From: Triglochin maritima
Lineage: Eukaryota > Streptophyta > Magnoliopsida > Alismatales > Juncaginaceae
Assembly (NCBI GenBank): GCA_963682175.1
Contig: OY821786.1
Location: 25,938,501 to 26,002,500 of the forward strand
Direction of reading: 5' to 3'
Length of the DNA stretch: 64,000 bases
Below are positions 1 to 11,047 of the stretch, piece after piece. Each line of letters starts with the position of its first letter. Within the stretch, counting starts at the first letter, position 1. Both the position numbers and the translations under genes were made by a program. The notes under the pieces are model-generated. The model was not told the DNA's origin and did not search any database. It worked only from the letters and a program-made list of their open reading frames with translations.

Positions 1-1094
1 TTCTCCCTTTTGTAACATCCATTTAAAATTATGACATATGACCATTTGATGATTTTCTCCCACTTTTATGGATATGCAGTGAATGATATGTATCATATGA
101 CAATTAAGCATCCAATATCCTAGACGGGAACCAAATTAACATGAATAAATATGATTGAAGATTTTACCCAACTTTTGATCGTTGAATTGGTTCCAATCTC
201 CTTTCGATAGTGCAATCAGCTTCGAATTTGACTCTTGGTGCATTGGCCGGTCAGTACCGATCTCCCATCTCTAAGCCCCTACAAGTGTAATTTTAGGTAC
301 CCAAACAACTTTGGGTCCTTGAACATTAGCTTTGGGAACCCAAACGATTTTGGTTTCCCAAACGATTTTGGTTTTAGGAGCCCACATACTTGAGGAACTA
401 TATTTAACAACTAAATGCTATCCATTTAAGGTAGTATGAACAACATGGTTTTTAACATACGAATCATTATATCCTAGACCATGCTTATCTAATGATTGTC
501 TTTGACGACATAGAAGCATGTTAAGCATCTTAGTTCTTTTTGTGAACTTTTATAGATCTTTTCGTATTTGAACATTACATGCCTTAAGATCTAGATGTTC
601 AACATCAATGGGTGTTGCTCTTAGACTATCAAGTGTTAAAGCATGTTCTTCATGTCTAGCAACCACCTCATTCTTTTCATTCATTATTGATTCAATTTCG
701 CATTAGAGATCATTATAGTGTTTCTAGCATTTTTTTCTTTTCACAAATGATCTCATATTGTTTGACTAAGTCATGAAATGCATTTTGGAGCTCATCATAG
801 GTGTATGATTAATCATTAGCACTGGAGTTTGAGCTATCACCAAAATGACTTAGTTGAGCATGAGTTAGAGGATACCTCACTTCCCTCATCTTGAATGGCC
901 ATGTAGCAAATATGGGCGAATTCCTTTGTTGATGAAGGTGAGGTGGAATGGGATGAAGAAGAAGATGATGATGAATCGTCCCATGTAGCTTTGTGAGCTT
1001 CCATCCTCTTTTCTTTTCTCTTTCTTCCCTCATTTTCTCTCCTTCTCTCATTTTTCTTCTCCTTTTCTTTTCTCTCATTCTCACACTCCTCCTT

Positions 1095-1862
1095 TTACTT
1101 TTCAATCTTATCACTTCTTTTACCTCTTCTATCCTTTATTTCTCCCTTGTCTTTCTTGAGGTATTTGAAGAATTCTTGTACAAGAACCTCAATGTCCTCA
1201 TCTTCTACTCTCATCCTTGGTTTCTCAGATTCCACCATTGAATGTAAGGCCAGGGTATGGTTCTTCTTCGGGGCTTCTTTCCCCTTTCGATGACTTATTT
1301 GGAGCTCATAAGCCATGAGATTTCCAATGAGCTCCTCAATCTTTAGTTTGGAAAGATCATGAGCTTCCTCAATGGCAACGACTTTGTCTTCCCATTCCGA
1401 GTTGAGTGACTGGAGGAATTTTCTAGTCATTTCTCCTTCACTAACTTTTCTTCCAAGAACACAAAGAGAGTTAGTTATATCGATGAAGTGAGTGTTCATT
1501 TCGCTTATGTTCTCACCGATTTGCATAGAAAAAATTTCATATTTATGCATGAGGAGACTAATACGGGTTTCTTTAGTCTTACTATCTCCCTCATGATGCA
1601 ATTGAAGCCTATTCCAAATTTCATATACACTTTCACACCCTCTTATCCTATTGTACTCGCCCTCTTTTAGTCCATAATAAAGAATGTTCATTATGCTAGA
1701 GTTCATTGCATATTCTTTCATTTTGGTTCTAGTTAATGAGGCTAACTCTTCTTCACTAGAGGGTGTGTAGGGGTTTTGGAGAAATATCCAATACTTAAGG
1801 TCATTTGAAATCTTGAATACATGTCTTGACTTGAGTTCCTTTATCGCTTGTGTCTTGATCAC
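1095..1862 (-). pseudogene. Copia gag (UBN2-type) fused to LTR sequence
   Basis: This 255-codon open frame encodes a copia-type gag core: residues ~17-30 read SNDLKYWIFLQNPY, followed by the helical UBN2-like region with MHKYEIFSMQIGENI and an EMTRKFLQSL segment. The first ~16 residues (MIKTQAIKELKSRHVF) come from LTR sequence, because a deletion joined the LTR end to gag. The C-terminal part runs into a Lys/Arg/Glu-rich tract. Downstream at 1-1094 the homologous gag tail is present but broken by stops. Gag would form the virus-like particle of the retrotransposon. The open frame is probably a chance product of the deletion rather than a native start. Confidence 0.7.
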
Positions 1863-1985
1863 CTGTAGATGTTAGCACAATGCAATATATATGCTATCCA
1901 TAATGTGTGCTACTCTACATTAGATTGTAATTAAGATTATGTTGATTAAATCATCAAAACATGGATTAAGGCCTAAAATCCAACA
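1815..1985 (-). repeat. Outer end of family-Z copia 5' LTR
   Basis: The stretch matches the right-hand end of the LTRs at 42878 and 48875, including the GTAGA.GTTAGCACA and ATTAAGGCC blocks, and ends in CCAACA. It is the only part of the 5' LTR left after the gag-LTR deletion. The flanking DNA is a gypsy remnant. Confidence 0.75.
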
Positions 1986-2560
1986 AAACCCTCTTGTCGT
2001 CGAGGAGGAGAAGTGTTTCTCCTTAGGGTTTTCAGGAGATATACCCACAAAATCTGAACACTGATGCATTATTCGACCTAGCAACATGACTCAATGCACC
2101 TACTTTTGTCGATCATTGGACACTGTAATCCTATGGGCCTACTATATATATATATGTATATATATATATTGTCAACACACCTAGAGTCGGGAACTATTCA
2201 TGCAACTTAATAATGGACTTAAGTGAATGACCTGGGCAACCTTAATATTTGAAATGATACGTTGTGTAAAGTCCATTAAAGCTCTTGTTTGTTTATTTCT
2301 TTTTGTTTGTTCTCGTTTTTTTTTCTTCATTTTTACAGAACAATGAATTAAAACTTATTAGTGTTTAATTCTCTCAGGGCCCGATTTTGTGAATCATTGG
2401 TTGTGAGGACTTACACTATCACGTACAACTTCCTCAAAACCTCCACCTAGGGCGATCCCTACCACCCATTTAACAGGAGTTTGGTCGGTGCATCTTAAGT
2501 CAGATTACTCAAAAGCACCAAGTATTAAGTCCCCCTAAGTTTTCTCCTCTTCTCCATTAC
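1986..2560 (-). mobile_element. Gypsy (Tat/Athila-like) 3'-region remnant
   Basis: This segment is the reverse complement of 12640-13230 in the LTR-B element. Shared blocks include the TTTCAGGAGATATACCCACAAAAT stretch near 2030 (positions given rather than full text), the TGACTCAATGCACC block and the AGGACTTACACTATCACGTAC block near 2405. It is non-coding sequence from the interval between the end of the coding region and the polypurine tract. A TATATA-type microsatellite sits at 2142-2170. The family-Z copia was inserted beside it. Confidence 0.6.
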
Positions 2561-2990
2561 TCTACCAAGAAAGAAAATAAACCTAGCCTAATGGAAGAAG
2601 AAGATAAATGAAAGGGTTATAAGTGTATTTATAGAAGATTAGTAGGTCTGGATTAATCTAGGTGCAATTGAATGATTGAAAATCAGATCTGGATGCTCCA
2701 GACTGCTCCAACCCAAATACTTGACTTACTCCAGAAATTCGGCCAGAAGTCTCCTAATTGGAACCTCAGTGGCAGATTGGGATTTTCTATTAGCAGATGT
2801 TTTGGGTCGGCTCTACCCTAAATAGCAGTGGCAACTTAGGTTCACCAACTGAGCACGTGGGATGCACTCAGATCAGTTGGTTCGAGCTTGTTTAGTCTGA
2901 ATTATAGAAGTCCCACATGCCCAAATCGAACAACGACTAAATTGTCGCTGCAACAAGTGACAATGAAATGATAGACTCTTATGTTAGAGT
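2560..2990 (-). mobile_element. LTR-like sequence with minus-strand TATA
   Basis: No gene is visible. The stretch contains TATTTATAG near 2628, which is a TATA-like box on the minus strand. It also shares blocks such as AATCAGATCTGGATGCT with 17030-17050. It is best read as a decayed LTR next to a gypsy remnant. The family is uncertain. Confidence 0.35.
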
Positions 2991-2999
2991 TTCAACCAA

Positions 3000-4515
3000 A
3001 ATTTAAACGGGAAGGTCCATTGTCGTTGGTGTTTGATTCTTACTTGGAGCCAACCGAAGAATACCAAATTGATTAGACAAGTTATTTGAGTACTCACGCG
3101 GGAAGCAAAGTAAATATTTGCATTGACAAGCAGTCAACTGTGGAAGAACCACTAAAAGAGAAAATTTGGAAAGATGCAATGGTTAGCTCATGGTTTTCAA
3201 GATTTTCTTTTAAATTAATTATTTTTCTTTACATTTCTTATCTAGTCGATGCTACTTTTCATTGTTTTTGTTTTTTAGGAAAAAAATCAATTTTTAATCA
3301 ACTAAAAGTTGAAATAGAAGTGGATGTTGTATGTGGGTAATCGTTGGAAAGATTTCAAAACCAAGTTGACATTCAATTTCTTAGAGTATAAGGATCGAGA
3401 ACCAAGTGTTTAGAGGTTGGTCTGAGCGAAGAGAAAGCTCATAATTTGTCTACTTTGTCTCACATTGCTAGTAAAGATAAGTGGAAGAGAGCACACATTA
3501 CTCCGGATGGGATTTACATTAATAATGAGTCTGTAGTGGTTGCATCCAAGAATATAAGTGGTTACATTTTATTGTTGTGGTTTGTGTATGATGATTAATT
3601 AATGAAATAGTGTTTGACATTAGGCAATGATATAGATTTTAACGTTCTTGTGGTTCATAATAGGACGATCTTACACTGCAAGCTTCCCAAGAAGAATTTC
3701 TTTCAAATGGTAAAAAAGATATTTTGTCTGAAGATTGGGTAGTCGGTAGTCTGAATTTGGTCTGAACGACGAGTACATGGGGTCGGTAGTCGAATAAGAC
3801 TATGACAATACTTTGGGTCATCATCCTCAAACCATATTAGGAGGCAATTCATGTGAATTATTAAGAAAAGATCCACAGGCTGGAAAAAAATATGAATATG
3901 GTACTTATTCACTTAAATGCACTCATCGATATGGCTACACCTACTCTAACACCATAAAATACTACAGGAAGTGTGTAATGTGAAGTTGAACGACGAATTC
4001 CAATCCATGAGGAAACAAAAGTAGAAATATAAAGAAGAAGGCATTAACTTTGAATTTCATCACTCCATAATTGTTGATATATTACTCGTGTAGGTATGTT
4101 CTAATAATATTCTTCATGTTTCATGGTGAAGCTCCCTCGTCAAAAGCCTCTAAAATTTCAGACTTGATTGACGAGGATGTGTTACCTATGAATTACAAGA
4201 TTTTACACACTTTGATAAAAGATAAAGACGATGATTCTACTGTACAAAGTGTTATGAACAGAATAATGGTAGGTGAGACAACAATAGACGACATAGAAGC
4301 AAAGGTCTATGTTGTAATGCCTGATTTGATCCAATTCCTTAAGATGGAAAGATTGTGTATACGATCATCCAAGTTCACATAAAGTAAGTAATGTTCGTAG
4401 TTTTCATACATGTTTATGTTACATTTCAATTAAAATTTTGTTAATTTTATTTTAATAGGAATATCTTCCAAATGAAGTTTGGTCCAAGATATGGTTATTT
4501 TTGTCCCACTATACT
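3000..4515 (+). pseudogene. Decayed CACTA (En/Spm)-associated gene region
   Basis: Plus-strand frames broken by stops and frameshifts resemble proteins found in plant CACTA transposons. Near 3086-3200 the frame reads STVEEPLKEKIWKDAM, near 3350 NRWKDFKTKLTF, and near 3440-3540 DKWKRAHITPDGIYINNE. This order recalls the Transposase_24-like region. From 4130 to 4382 a frame with DEDVLPMNYKILHTLI and VMPDLIQFLKMERLCI resembles the domain preceding Ulp1-like proteases in these elements. An intron-like gap ending in TTTTAATAG precedes RYGYFCPTILCN near 4490. Parts at 4060-4140 and 4400-4515 are repeated at 61045-61130 and 62040-62160. Family assignment is from memory of motifs only. Confidence 0.45.
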
Positions 4516-4519
4516 ATGC

Positions 4520-4731
4520 AACTTGAAAGTTTAAGTTAGAAAGTTTGTCACTCATTTTCTCCAAATGGAGTTCGTCATCCATCATTGATCCTAAACACTT
4601 ATTATGAATGTATGGAACTTGAAGAAACACCCAATGTTTGATGTCACAGAATTGAATAAAAGTGATCATGCATTTCTTCCAATATGCATAGTTGTTGTGG
4701 GTCAACAATGGTGATCTAAATGTATGAATGC
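4520..4731 (-). pseudogene. Copia gag N-terminal fragment
   Basis: The minus-strand frame reads LLTHNNYAYWKKCMITFIQ followed by CDIKHWVFLQVPY. This is the usual N-terminal copia gag pattern of a NYxxWK motif, a short helix, then a W-containing strand. It is separated from its leader and 5' LTR (6126-6960) by the solo LTR at 4732-6125. Only about 70 codons remain. The left end abuts the CACTA remnant. Confidence 0.55.
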
Positions 4732-6125
4732 TGATTGACATCATCTCATGCAAATATTTGTGTCTTATATCCTCTATTGTGAATCTAAGCAATATTATGT
4801 AACGAGTTTTATAGTTAAATATCAGGAATAAACACATTTGAGAAGAAGAGACACAAAAAGGACCTGAAGTAAGAAAAAGGACTAATCAGTGAGATTTATG
4901 GACTGATGTGCAAGAGGGAAGGACCCAGATGTAATCCAAAAGGACCAATTAGTAAATTGAGAAACCCCACACCATCATGAAGGGTATTTTGGTAATTACA
5001 TTCGGGCCTAAACTCCAGGAGCCGATTAGGGTGCACTCCACGTGAAGAAATCAAGAAATTAAAGTGTCATCCAAAAATGGGTCGGATCAAAGCAATCCAG
5101 ACCTCCAATTGGCGGTTCCAGACCGCTGATTGGCAGTTGGTTTTGCTCCGTATCCGATATGGTTTAGTCCGGTTGTGTATTAGTGTGTTATGTCTATTTT
5201 TAGTAGGTCTATTAGTCCCACTTCAGGGGATTGTCCTTGATTACCTTTTTTCATGCCTATAAATAGAACTCTTCCTCCTCCTTTGTAACATACTCCTTGC
5301 TTTGTGGACATTCTCTACACTTGGAGTAAAGCCTTGGAGCAAAACTCTACCAGAGAGATGCAACTTGTAATGTGAGTGATAAATAAAAGGTTGTTTTGTT
5401 AATTTCATGTCTTCTCTTTTAATTCTTCGTTGCTTATCTAAATTTTGTTTTGTCTTAGTAGAAGTAAATAGAATGTTTCCTTTTCTTAATGTAGTTTGTA
5501 TCTTAATGAGTAGTGAGTAGTTTCATCCCCCTTTGGGGGTGGAGTTGATGTTTCTAGATGTCAGGAAGAATTGGATGAATGCTATCTTTTGCTTTATGTG
5601 GTGAATATGGGTGTATGCTTGTTTGAATAAAAAAGAATACTTAACTTGATGGTTTCTGCCATAATCATTAGGTACTTCCCATGCTTGTTTAGGTTCTTAA
5701 TAACAAACTTGTTAATGCTCATGTTAATCAACTAGGTTAGTGATTTGGATGATAGGTCTTACCAGAACCATTGGGTACTTCCTCTGCGTAAAAACACAAC
5801 CTACACTTGTGCCCTATTGGATGCATTCCTCACCACTTTATTTTATGTGTACACACACTCCACTCCTTGGGGGCTTTTCTTCCTGATCCTCATCTAGCTT
5901 TGATATTGCTTAGTTTAGTTTGTTTCAATTCCTCTTGCTTTCGTCTTCTTTGTTTGTTGCTTGCTAGTTTAGTGTAGCTTAGACTAGTTTAATCAACTTC
6001 TTCTGCCCTTTATTTTCCACTTGATTTTCGAAGAACTAGAGTTGACACACCTCCCGGCGGATCGACCTGTACTTGCCCCGTCTTCACCAACGGCCGTGCT
6101 CTTGCAATAAAGCTTTATTGAAACA
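4732..6125 (+). mobile_element. Solo LTR, gypsy LTR-B family
   Basis: The LTR begins TGATTGACATCAT, as at 13357 and 63721, and ends near TTGAAACA. Flanking pentamers are AATGC (4727-4731) and CATGC (6126-6130), four of five matching, a probable target-site duplication. A TATA box, CTATAAATAG, lies at 5257-5266, about 120 bp after the palindrome-rich block CCAATTGGCGG near 5105. The U5 end near 6050-6110 matches the LTR next to the primer-binding site at 9133. No internal sequence lies beside it, so it is solo. It splits a copia 5' end. Confidence 0.75.
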
Positions 6126-6960
6126 CATGCCCTCTCTACTTTGAGTCATTTTCTTACTACGATTAAGTAGGTTGATTAAGTACCTTGCTCTGATAGCAAT
6201 TGTAGGTTCTAAATGACCCTAACAAATGTTTAGAAGGTGGGGGAATAGATTAAATGGAGTGCAAATGCCAAATTATAATGCAAGTGGAAGATTATAGCAA
6301 ACCACAAAAGGAACACCAATGTAAAGAGGTTCGACACCTACAACTCGGGTCGAAGTCCTCTCTTACATGCCCCACTTAAGCTTGAGACTCACTTGGGTCT
6401 TCACTATCCAATCTCCATTCGAGGGCAAGATCGTGCCTTCCTTACAACACAGGCACATGGATATGCCGTACAATGCTTGAACTTCTTCCACTACCAGAGA
6501 AAACACTCCAATCTGGAGTTACACCCATAGAATCAACAAGAAGTGTCAAACTCTAACTTGGGCACTTGAATCACAAATATGTGAGTGGTGTTGATCAAGT
6601 ATGAGTGGAAACATAGAGTGGTCAATAATGTGAGCAAAAGATCAATAGGATTTCAACAAGTGTATAGGTGTCTTCTCTCTTGGGTCTATGGTGGGTATTT
6701 ATAGGCTTACAAGGAATATGTTTAAAACCGAGTGAAAAGCAAAATAGACAAAGAAATAATATTCTGGTTGGGTCTAGATTCAGACAACCAAAAGGAACCT
6801 CGATTCGTCAGATTGCTTGTCACAATCACTAATCTTACCATACTCTTCTTCACAGACACCACACATAAGAATGTTTATCAACTTAGCATGCATCTCAATT
6901 AAAGTTATCTAAACATTGATCATTTGGGTAGGGTAATTGTGTTGTGTGTAGGGAATGCCT
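6126..6960 (-). mobile_element. Copia leader, degenerate PBS and 5' LTR
   Basis: Minus-oriented copia 5' end. GCTCTGATAGCA at 6187-6198 is a near match to the complement of the initiator tRNA-Met 3' end, so it is a degenerate primer-binding site. The LTR starts with TGTAGGTTCTA at 6201. A minus-strand TATA box (plus-strand TATTTATAGG) lies near 6698. The LTR contains the GAGGTTCGACACC block that other copia LTRs in this window also carry. The gag start of the same element is at 4520-4731. The right boundary is approximate. Confidence 0.55.
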
Positions 6961-7575
6961 AGGCAAACAAAAACTTTGTAGTCAAATAATTGAATGCAAA
7001 TCTTCATTCAATTCTTCCAATTGGCATAGTTGCCACTAATGACGAGAGGGGAAACTAAGCAATCCGTCAAGTTTGTATTCATGCTCTCTACAATGAAGTA
7101 GAGAACTAAACATCTACACACTGATACCAAATGTAGGATAGAAAGGCCTTAAAAGAGGTCTAGAGAGGTATTGAATAGACCTATTTTGACACAATGCGAA
7201 AATTAAAAAGTTTAAGAACAAGGAATACGAATCACAAAGACACAAGTCAATTTTAGACTTGTGGCACCCCAGTTGGGTCATAGTCCTCTTTTACAATGTC
7301 TGCCCGACCTAATGCTAGCCCTGCTTGCGTCTCCACTAAACTGATCCTTATTCTGGGCCAAGATCTGGCCTTTATACCAGAAGCAATCAGACAACCCTAC
7401 TTCACTTTCACCACCTCCCACATCCGAAGAGGATGCTCTACACCAGAGCTATAGCCTTGGCTTGCTGAAGTGTAAACTTTAACTGGGCACTTCAGGAGAT
7501 ATAGTTATGGTTTTATCAAGTGTTAGAGTGAAATTGAAGCACAAGAATAAAAAATATTTGTAGGATTTGTCTAAA
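6960..7575 (-). mobile_element. Second copia 5' end: gag start, PBS and partial LTR
   Basis: Minus-strand sequence near 7010-7050 resembles a copia gag N-terminus, with NYANWKN in one frame. CTGATACCA at 7121-7129 is the tRNA-Met primer-binding site and is followed two bases later by an LTR starting TGTAGGATAG at 7132. The LTR holds a GGCACCCCAG..GGGTCATAGTCCTC block near 7262, shared in form with family Z. It is cut at about 7575 by the LTR-B of the gypsy element. Confidence 0.5.
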
Positions 7576-9126
7576 ATGACGAGTGCTATATTTGTATCTT
7601 ATATCCTTTATTTTGAGCCTCAACAATGCTACGTAACGAGTTTTGTGTTTGAGTTTTAGGAATAAATAGGGTTGAGGAGAAGATGAATAAAAACTCTCAA
7701 AAGCAAGGAAAATGACTAAGTTGCAAGACTTATGGACTGAGATGAAAGAGAGAATGACCCAGATGTAAACCAAAAGGATCAATGGGCAAATAAAGAAGCT
7801 CCAAACCTAAATGAGGAGTATTCTGGCAATTAAATCTGGGCCCAACCATCAACAACCAAATCGGGTTCATCAAACACCACGAAATCAAGCCAAAATCAAG
7901 CCACCCGAAACCCAACCCGATAGAGCCCATTCCGAACGCTAATTGGCTGTCCTGGACCGCCAATTGGCGGTCCATTTTGTCCCAAATTACAAGTGATTAG
8001 GTTGGGTGTTGAATTAGGTTGTAGTTAGTCCATTTATGGTATGCGTTTTAGTCCCATACCGGGGGATTGTCCCGGATTACCTTTTTCCATGGCTATATAT
8101 AGAAGTCTTCCTCTCCTTTTGTATTCACCCATTGCTTGGTGGCATTCTCTCTACTTGGAGTAAAAGCCTTGAAGCAAAAACTCAAGGTGGAGAAGAATAC
8201 CACTTGTAATGTGAGTCATGTAAATAAAATAATTGTTCTTAGTTTCTTTTAATATTCTTTTAAATCTTGCATGCTTCTTTAGTTTAATTTCCTTTCATTT
8301 ATCTTCTTTAGTAGTTCTTGTTTACTTAGTTTAATTTCCTTTCATTAGAATGTTTCATGTTGTTAATGAAGTTAGTGTAATGATTAGTGAGTAGTTCCAT
8401 CCCCATTTGGGGGTGGAGAAACATGTGATGTGATTATGTGATGTATTAGGTGTGTGTTATCTTAATCCTTTGAACCTTACATGATTTCCATAACCATCTA
8501 ATGGGATCTCACTCTTGTCTTTGATATGCTAATGCTCTTTAATGAAGCTTAGCATATGCTTAGATTAGTGGACCTATTTTATGGGGAAAGATGAGGTGAG
8601 GATATGGATGGAATTGATAAAGGATACATGACTTGTAGTTGCATGTACTCTTGTTACCTTTACCTTTGGCTAATGTCTTGTTTCTTTTAATGATTGTGTA
8701 AATCTTATTTCATGTGGAGGCATAGTGGGGTTTGGTCTGTATACATGAGTTCATTTAGCTTCATTCCAATTATTGTCTTGTATGTTTTAATGATAATGAG
8801 TTATCTTATTTCATGTGGAGGCAAAATTGGATTTCGTTTTATGATTTTCATGCACTACATGTTGTGATGAGCATAATTGAACACACACATACACATATCT
8901 TTGTATTCACATTCTTTCTTTACCCCCTATGGGGTTTAGTTTTATTGCGTAATTCCAATTCCTTTTGCATTGTAGTGTAGTTTAGGTCATAACTCCTTTC
9001 TCTCCTTTCTTTCCCACTCGCCTTCGAACAAACTAAAGTCGACACACCTCCTTGTGGATCGACCCGTATTTGCCACCGCTTCAACGCGGTCGTGCACTTG
9101 CGGTTATAATTAAAATGAATCAATCA
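7575..9126 (+). repeat. 5' LTR of gypsy LTR-B element
   Basis: The stretch matches the solo LTR at 4732 and the LTR at 13357 through CAATGCTACGTAACGAG, the TATA region and the U5 end. It ends CAATCA at 9126, six bases before a tRNA-Asp primer-binding site, which fixes the element on the plus strand. The start is uncertain because the first ~20 bases have diverged. Confidence 0.75.
7954..8102 (+). promoter_or_regulatory. LTR-B promoter: perfect 20-bp palindrome plus TATA box
   Basis: GGACCGCCAATTGGCGGTCC at 7954-7973 is its own reverse complement over 20 bases. The TATA box CTATATATAG lies at 8093-8102, 120 bp downstream. An 18-bp version of the palindrome lies at 13725-13742, with a TATA box at 13862-13871. 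That the palindrome binds a dimeric factor or folds as a hairpin is inference. Confidence 0.6.
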
Positions 9127-9132
9127 TGTTTT

Positions 9133-9150
9133 TGGCGCCGTTGCCGGGGA
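9133..9150 (+). other. Primer-binding site, tRNA-Asp type
   Basis: TGGCGCCGTTGCCGGGGA is the complement of the plant tRNA-Asp 3' end as I know it. It lies six bases inside the LTR. This priming is typical of Tat/Athila gypsy elements. Confidence 0.85.
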
Positions 9151-10349
9151 GGTGTTCTGTCCAGACTTTGGTTTGGACGATTCGAGTGGTTTTAATTTTT
9201 CTTTTTTAGTTTTAGTTTGTTTCAGGGATCCTCGGGATCAAGGGGAAGCAACTGGAGGAATTGGAGAATGAAGGACACAATAGTGACCGCCAATCAGTGG
9301 TCTGGGACCGCCAATTGGCGTCCTGGTGAGCTTCACTTGCTCCCATTTTTGTTCAGGTTGTTGTGTGCTTCAGTTTAGTTGTCTGGGAGCGCAATCTTGC
9401 ATGTTGTGACTTTTAGTTTGCTCCCAGATTAAAAATCAAACCCCTTTCATCAACTTGGACCTTAAAACTCAAAGCAAAAGAGTATATTGATTGCCATCTA
9501 GGTCATGCATCATTTGTAGACTTTACACGTTTTTGTCTTTTCTTTGCTTTACATTTTTGTTGTTGATTGCTGGCATGAGGTACATGCACCCAATTCTCTC
9601 ATTCATGCATGTTTAGATCATGAATTAGTTAGTAAGGTGCATCGGGACAAGAGTGAGTTGAGCGTTTGAATGGAGAGTTGATTGCTAGATTAAGTATCGA
9701 AACACTACTAAGGTAGGCCTGTCCCATACAAGATAAGGTGGGGGATTTCATCACCCTTTCCTTGGCCCCAAAAATCACTCTTAATGAAAGCCTTAATTCT
9801 AAAAGCAGGTACACATTGGCCCTAAGGATTTCAGACGCACTAGGAGAGTGATGTTGACCTGATCGGCATCGCCTACCTTGTCGATAGTAGGAGGTACTGG
9901 ATCTCCGGATCTAGTATCACTTGCTGGGCATTGTCGTCTTCCTTGTAGGGAGGTTAGGAGTGTCGAGACTAGTGATCTCGAAGTTAGGCGTCGTCTAGCC
10001 TAAGGACCCATAAGCCATAAATTGTTTAAGCGTGCTTACTAGATTAGGCATCTACCTTCTCCCACTACCCACGCTAGTTCTAAGGATTCTTCCCTTCTCC
10101 TCTGAGTCATCTTCTTCTCACGTACTTCTATGTTATAGTCTCCTCCCCTTTACGCTCTCTGTTAGCGTTTTAGGGTCGAGTCGAGCATTTTTTGCGAGCT
10201 TAGCCTCGTGGTGGTGATAGTGATGGACTCGAGAGTTTTTTCTTGAGATGGATGGTTACATGGATGACCATCCATGTCATTGTTGGGACCAGGACAATTC
10301 TCCCTAGTACTCCGGACCCATGCATCCTAGGGTGCCTTAGACAAACACC
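9151..10349 (+). other. Untranslated leader of the LTR-B gypsy element
   Basis: No convincing gene. Positions 9284-9313 carry two further copies of the GACCGCCAATTGGCG palindrome seen in the LTR promoter. The rest is spacer between the primer-binding site and gag. The 9620-10040 part shares short blocks with the 22700-23130 leader of the 17549 element, for example the GATGAAATCCCC type block on the opposite strand, which suggests related families. Confidence 0.45.
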
Positions 10350-11047
10350 TTGTATGGTTGGGACAATCTTAATTGTGTAACTGAGCAATCTTCATATTTG
10401 GGTAATATGAGAGAGACACCGACTGCTCGACCATCATCTAGTTACGTCGGATCATATGTTGGTCATCAAACTGAGACATTTCAAGAACCTTTGGCCTCTT
10501 TCATGCACGTGGTAGATAATACGAGTGCACCGGTGGCTCCAGTAGTCGTACCGTGTGACTGTTGTCGGTTGGGTGGTCATCTTTTCGGGGAATGTCCTTA
10601 TGTTCCCCCAGAGCCTGAGTACGAACATACCTTTTCCCAAAATGCTCAATATGACCATTACGCATCCGCGTACAATCCGAGAGTGATGGATTTGTGGGGA
10701 GACAATTCCTATTCAAATTCTTATACCTCATTTTCACCACAGTATCCTCCTCCCGAATACCCAGAATTCTACCAACACCTCACTCTGAATCATTGGACTC
10801 ACTCTCAGCCCATCAACACCCAACCCCAAAATTTTCAAACTCTGACTTGGACCTCATAGTTGACTGCATACTTGATTCCTTGAAACAAATTTTCCTTACG
10901 TTCATGGAAACCACTCAACAGTCCATACAAAATATGACACTGCAAGTGAATCAAATGACGTTGCAATTACGTGAATGTGAGGAGAGTAACTTTTCTTGTC
11001 AACATGAGGATTTATCTTCTGATATCGAACCACCACCACATCCATAA
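10350..11047 (+). pseudogene. Gypsy gag with zinc knuckle, degenerate
   Basis: The 169-codon frame at 10350-10859 contains CDCCRLGGHLFGEC, a CX2CX4HX4C zinc knuckle (residues ~68-81), followed by a Tyr/Ser/Pro-rich stretch (YDHYASAYNPRVMDLW). This matches the knuckle and following region of Tat-like gag, compare CSRCGQTGHVMEDC in the 19859-22432 ORF. An overlapping frame at 10694-11047 carries the next part, a coiled-coil-like stretch FMETTQQSIQNMTLQVNQMT, so a frameshift separates the two. The N-terminal capsid part is missing or unreadable. No protease motif was found after it. Confidence 0.65.

Larger units (their letters stand above)
1..1985 (-). mobile_element. Truncated Ty1/copia element, family Z, copy 1
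   Basis: Reading on the minus strand, this is the gag region of a copia element cut by the window edge on the left. It aligns by eye along its length with 43280-45060, the internal part of the family-Z element further right. At about 1815 the gag sequence passes directly into the last ~170 bp of the family-Z LTR, which ends CCAACA at 1985. The primer-binding site, 5' leader and most of the 5' LTR are therefore deleted. No pol sequence is visible. Confidence in the family is high; the exact junction is good to about 10 bp. Confidence 0.8.
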
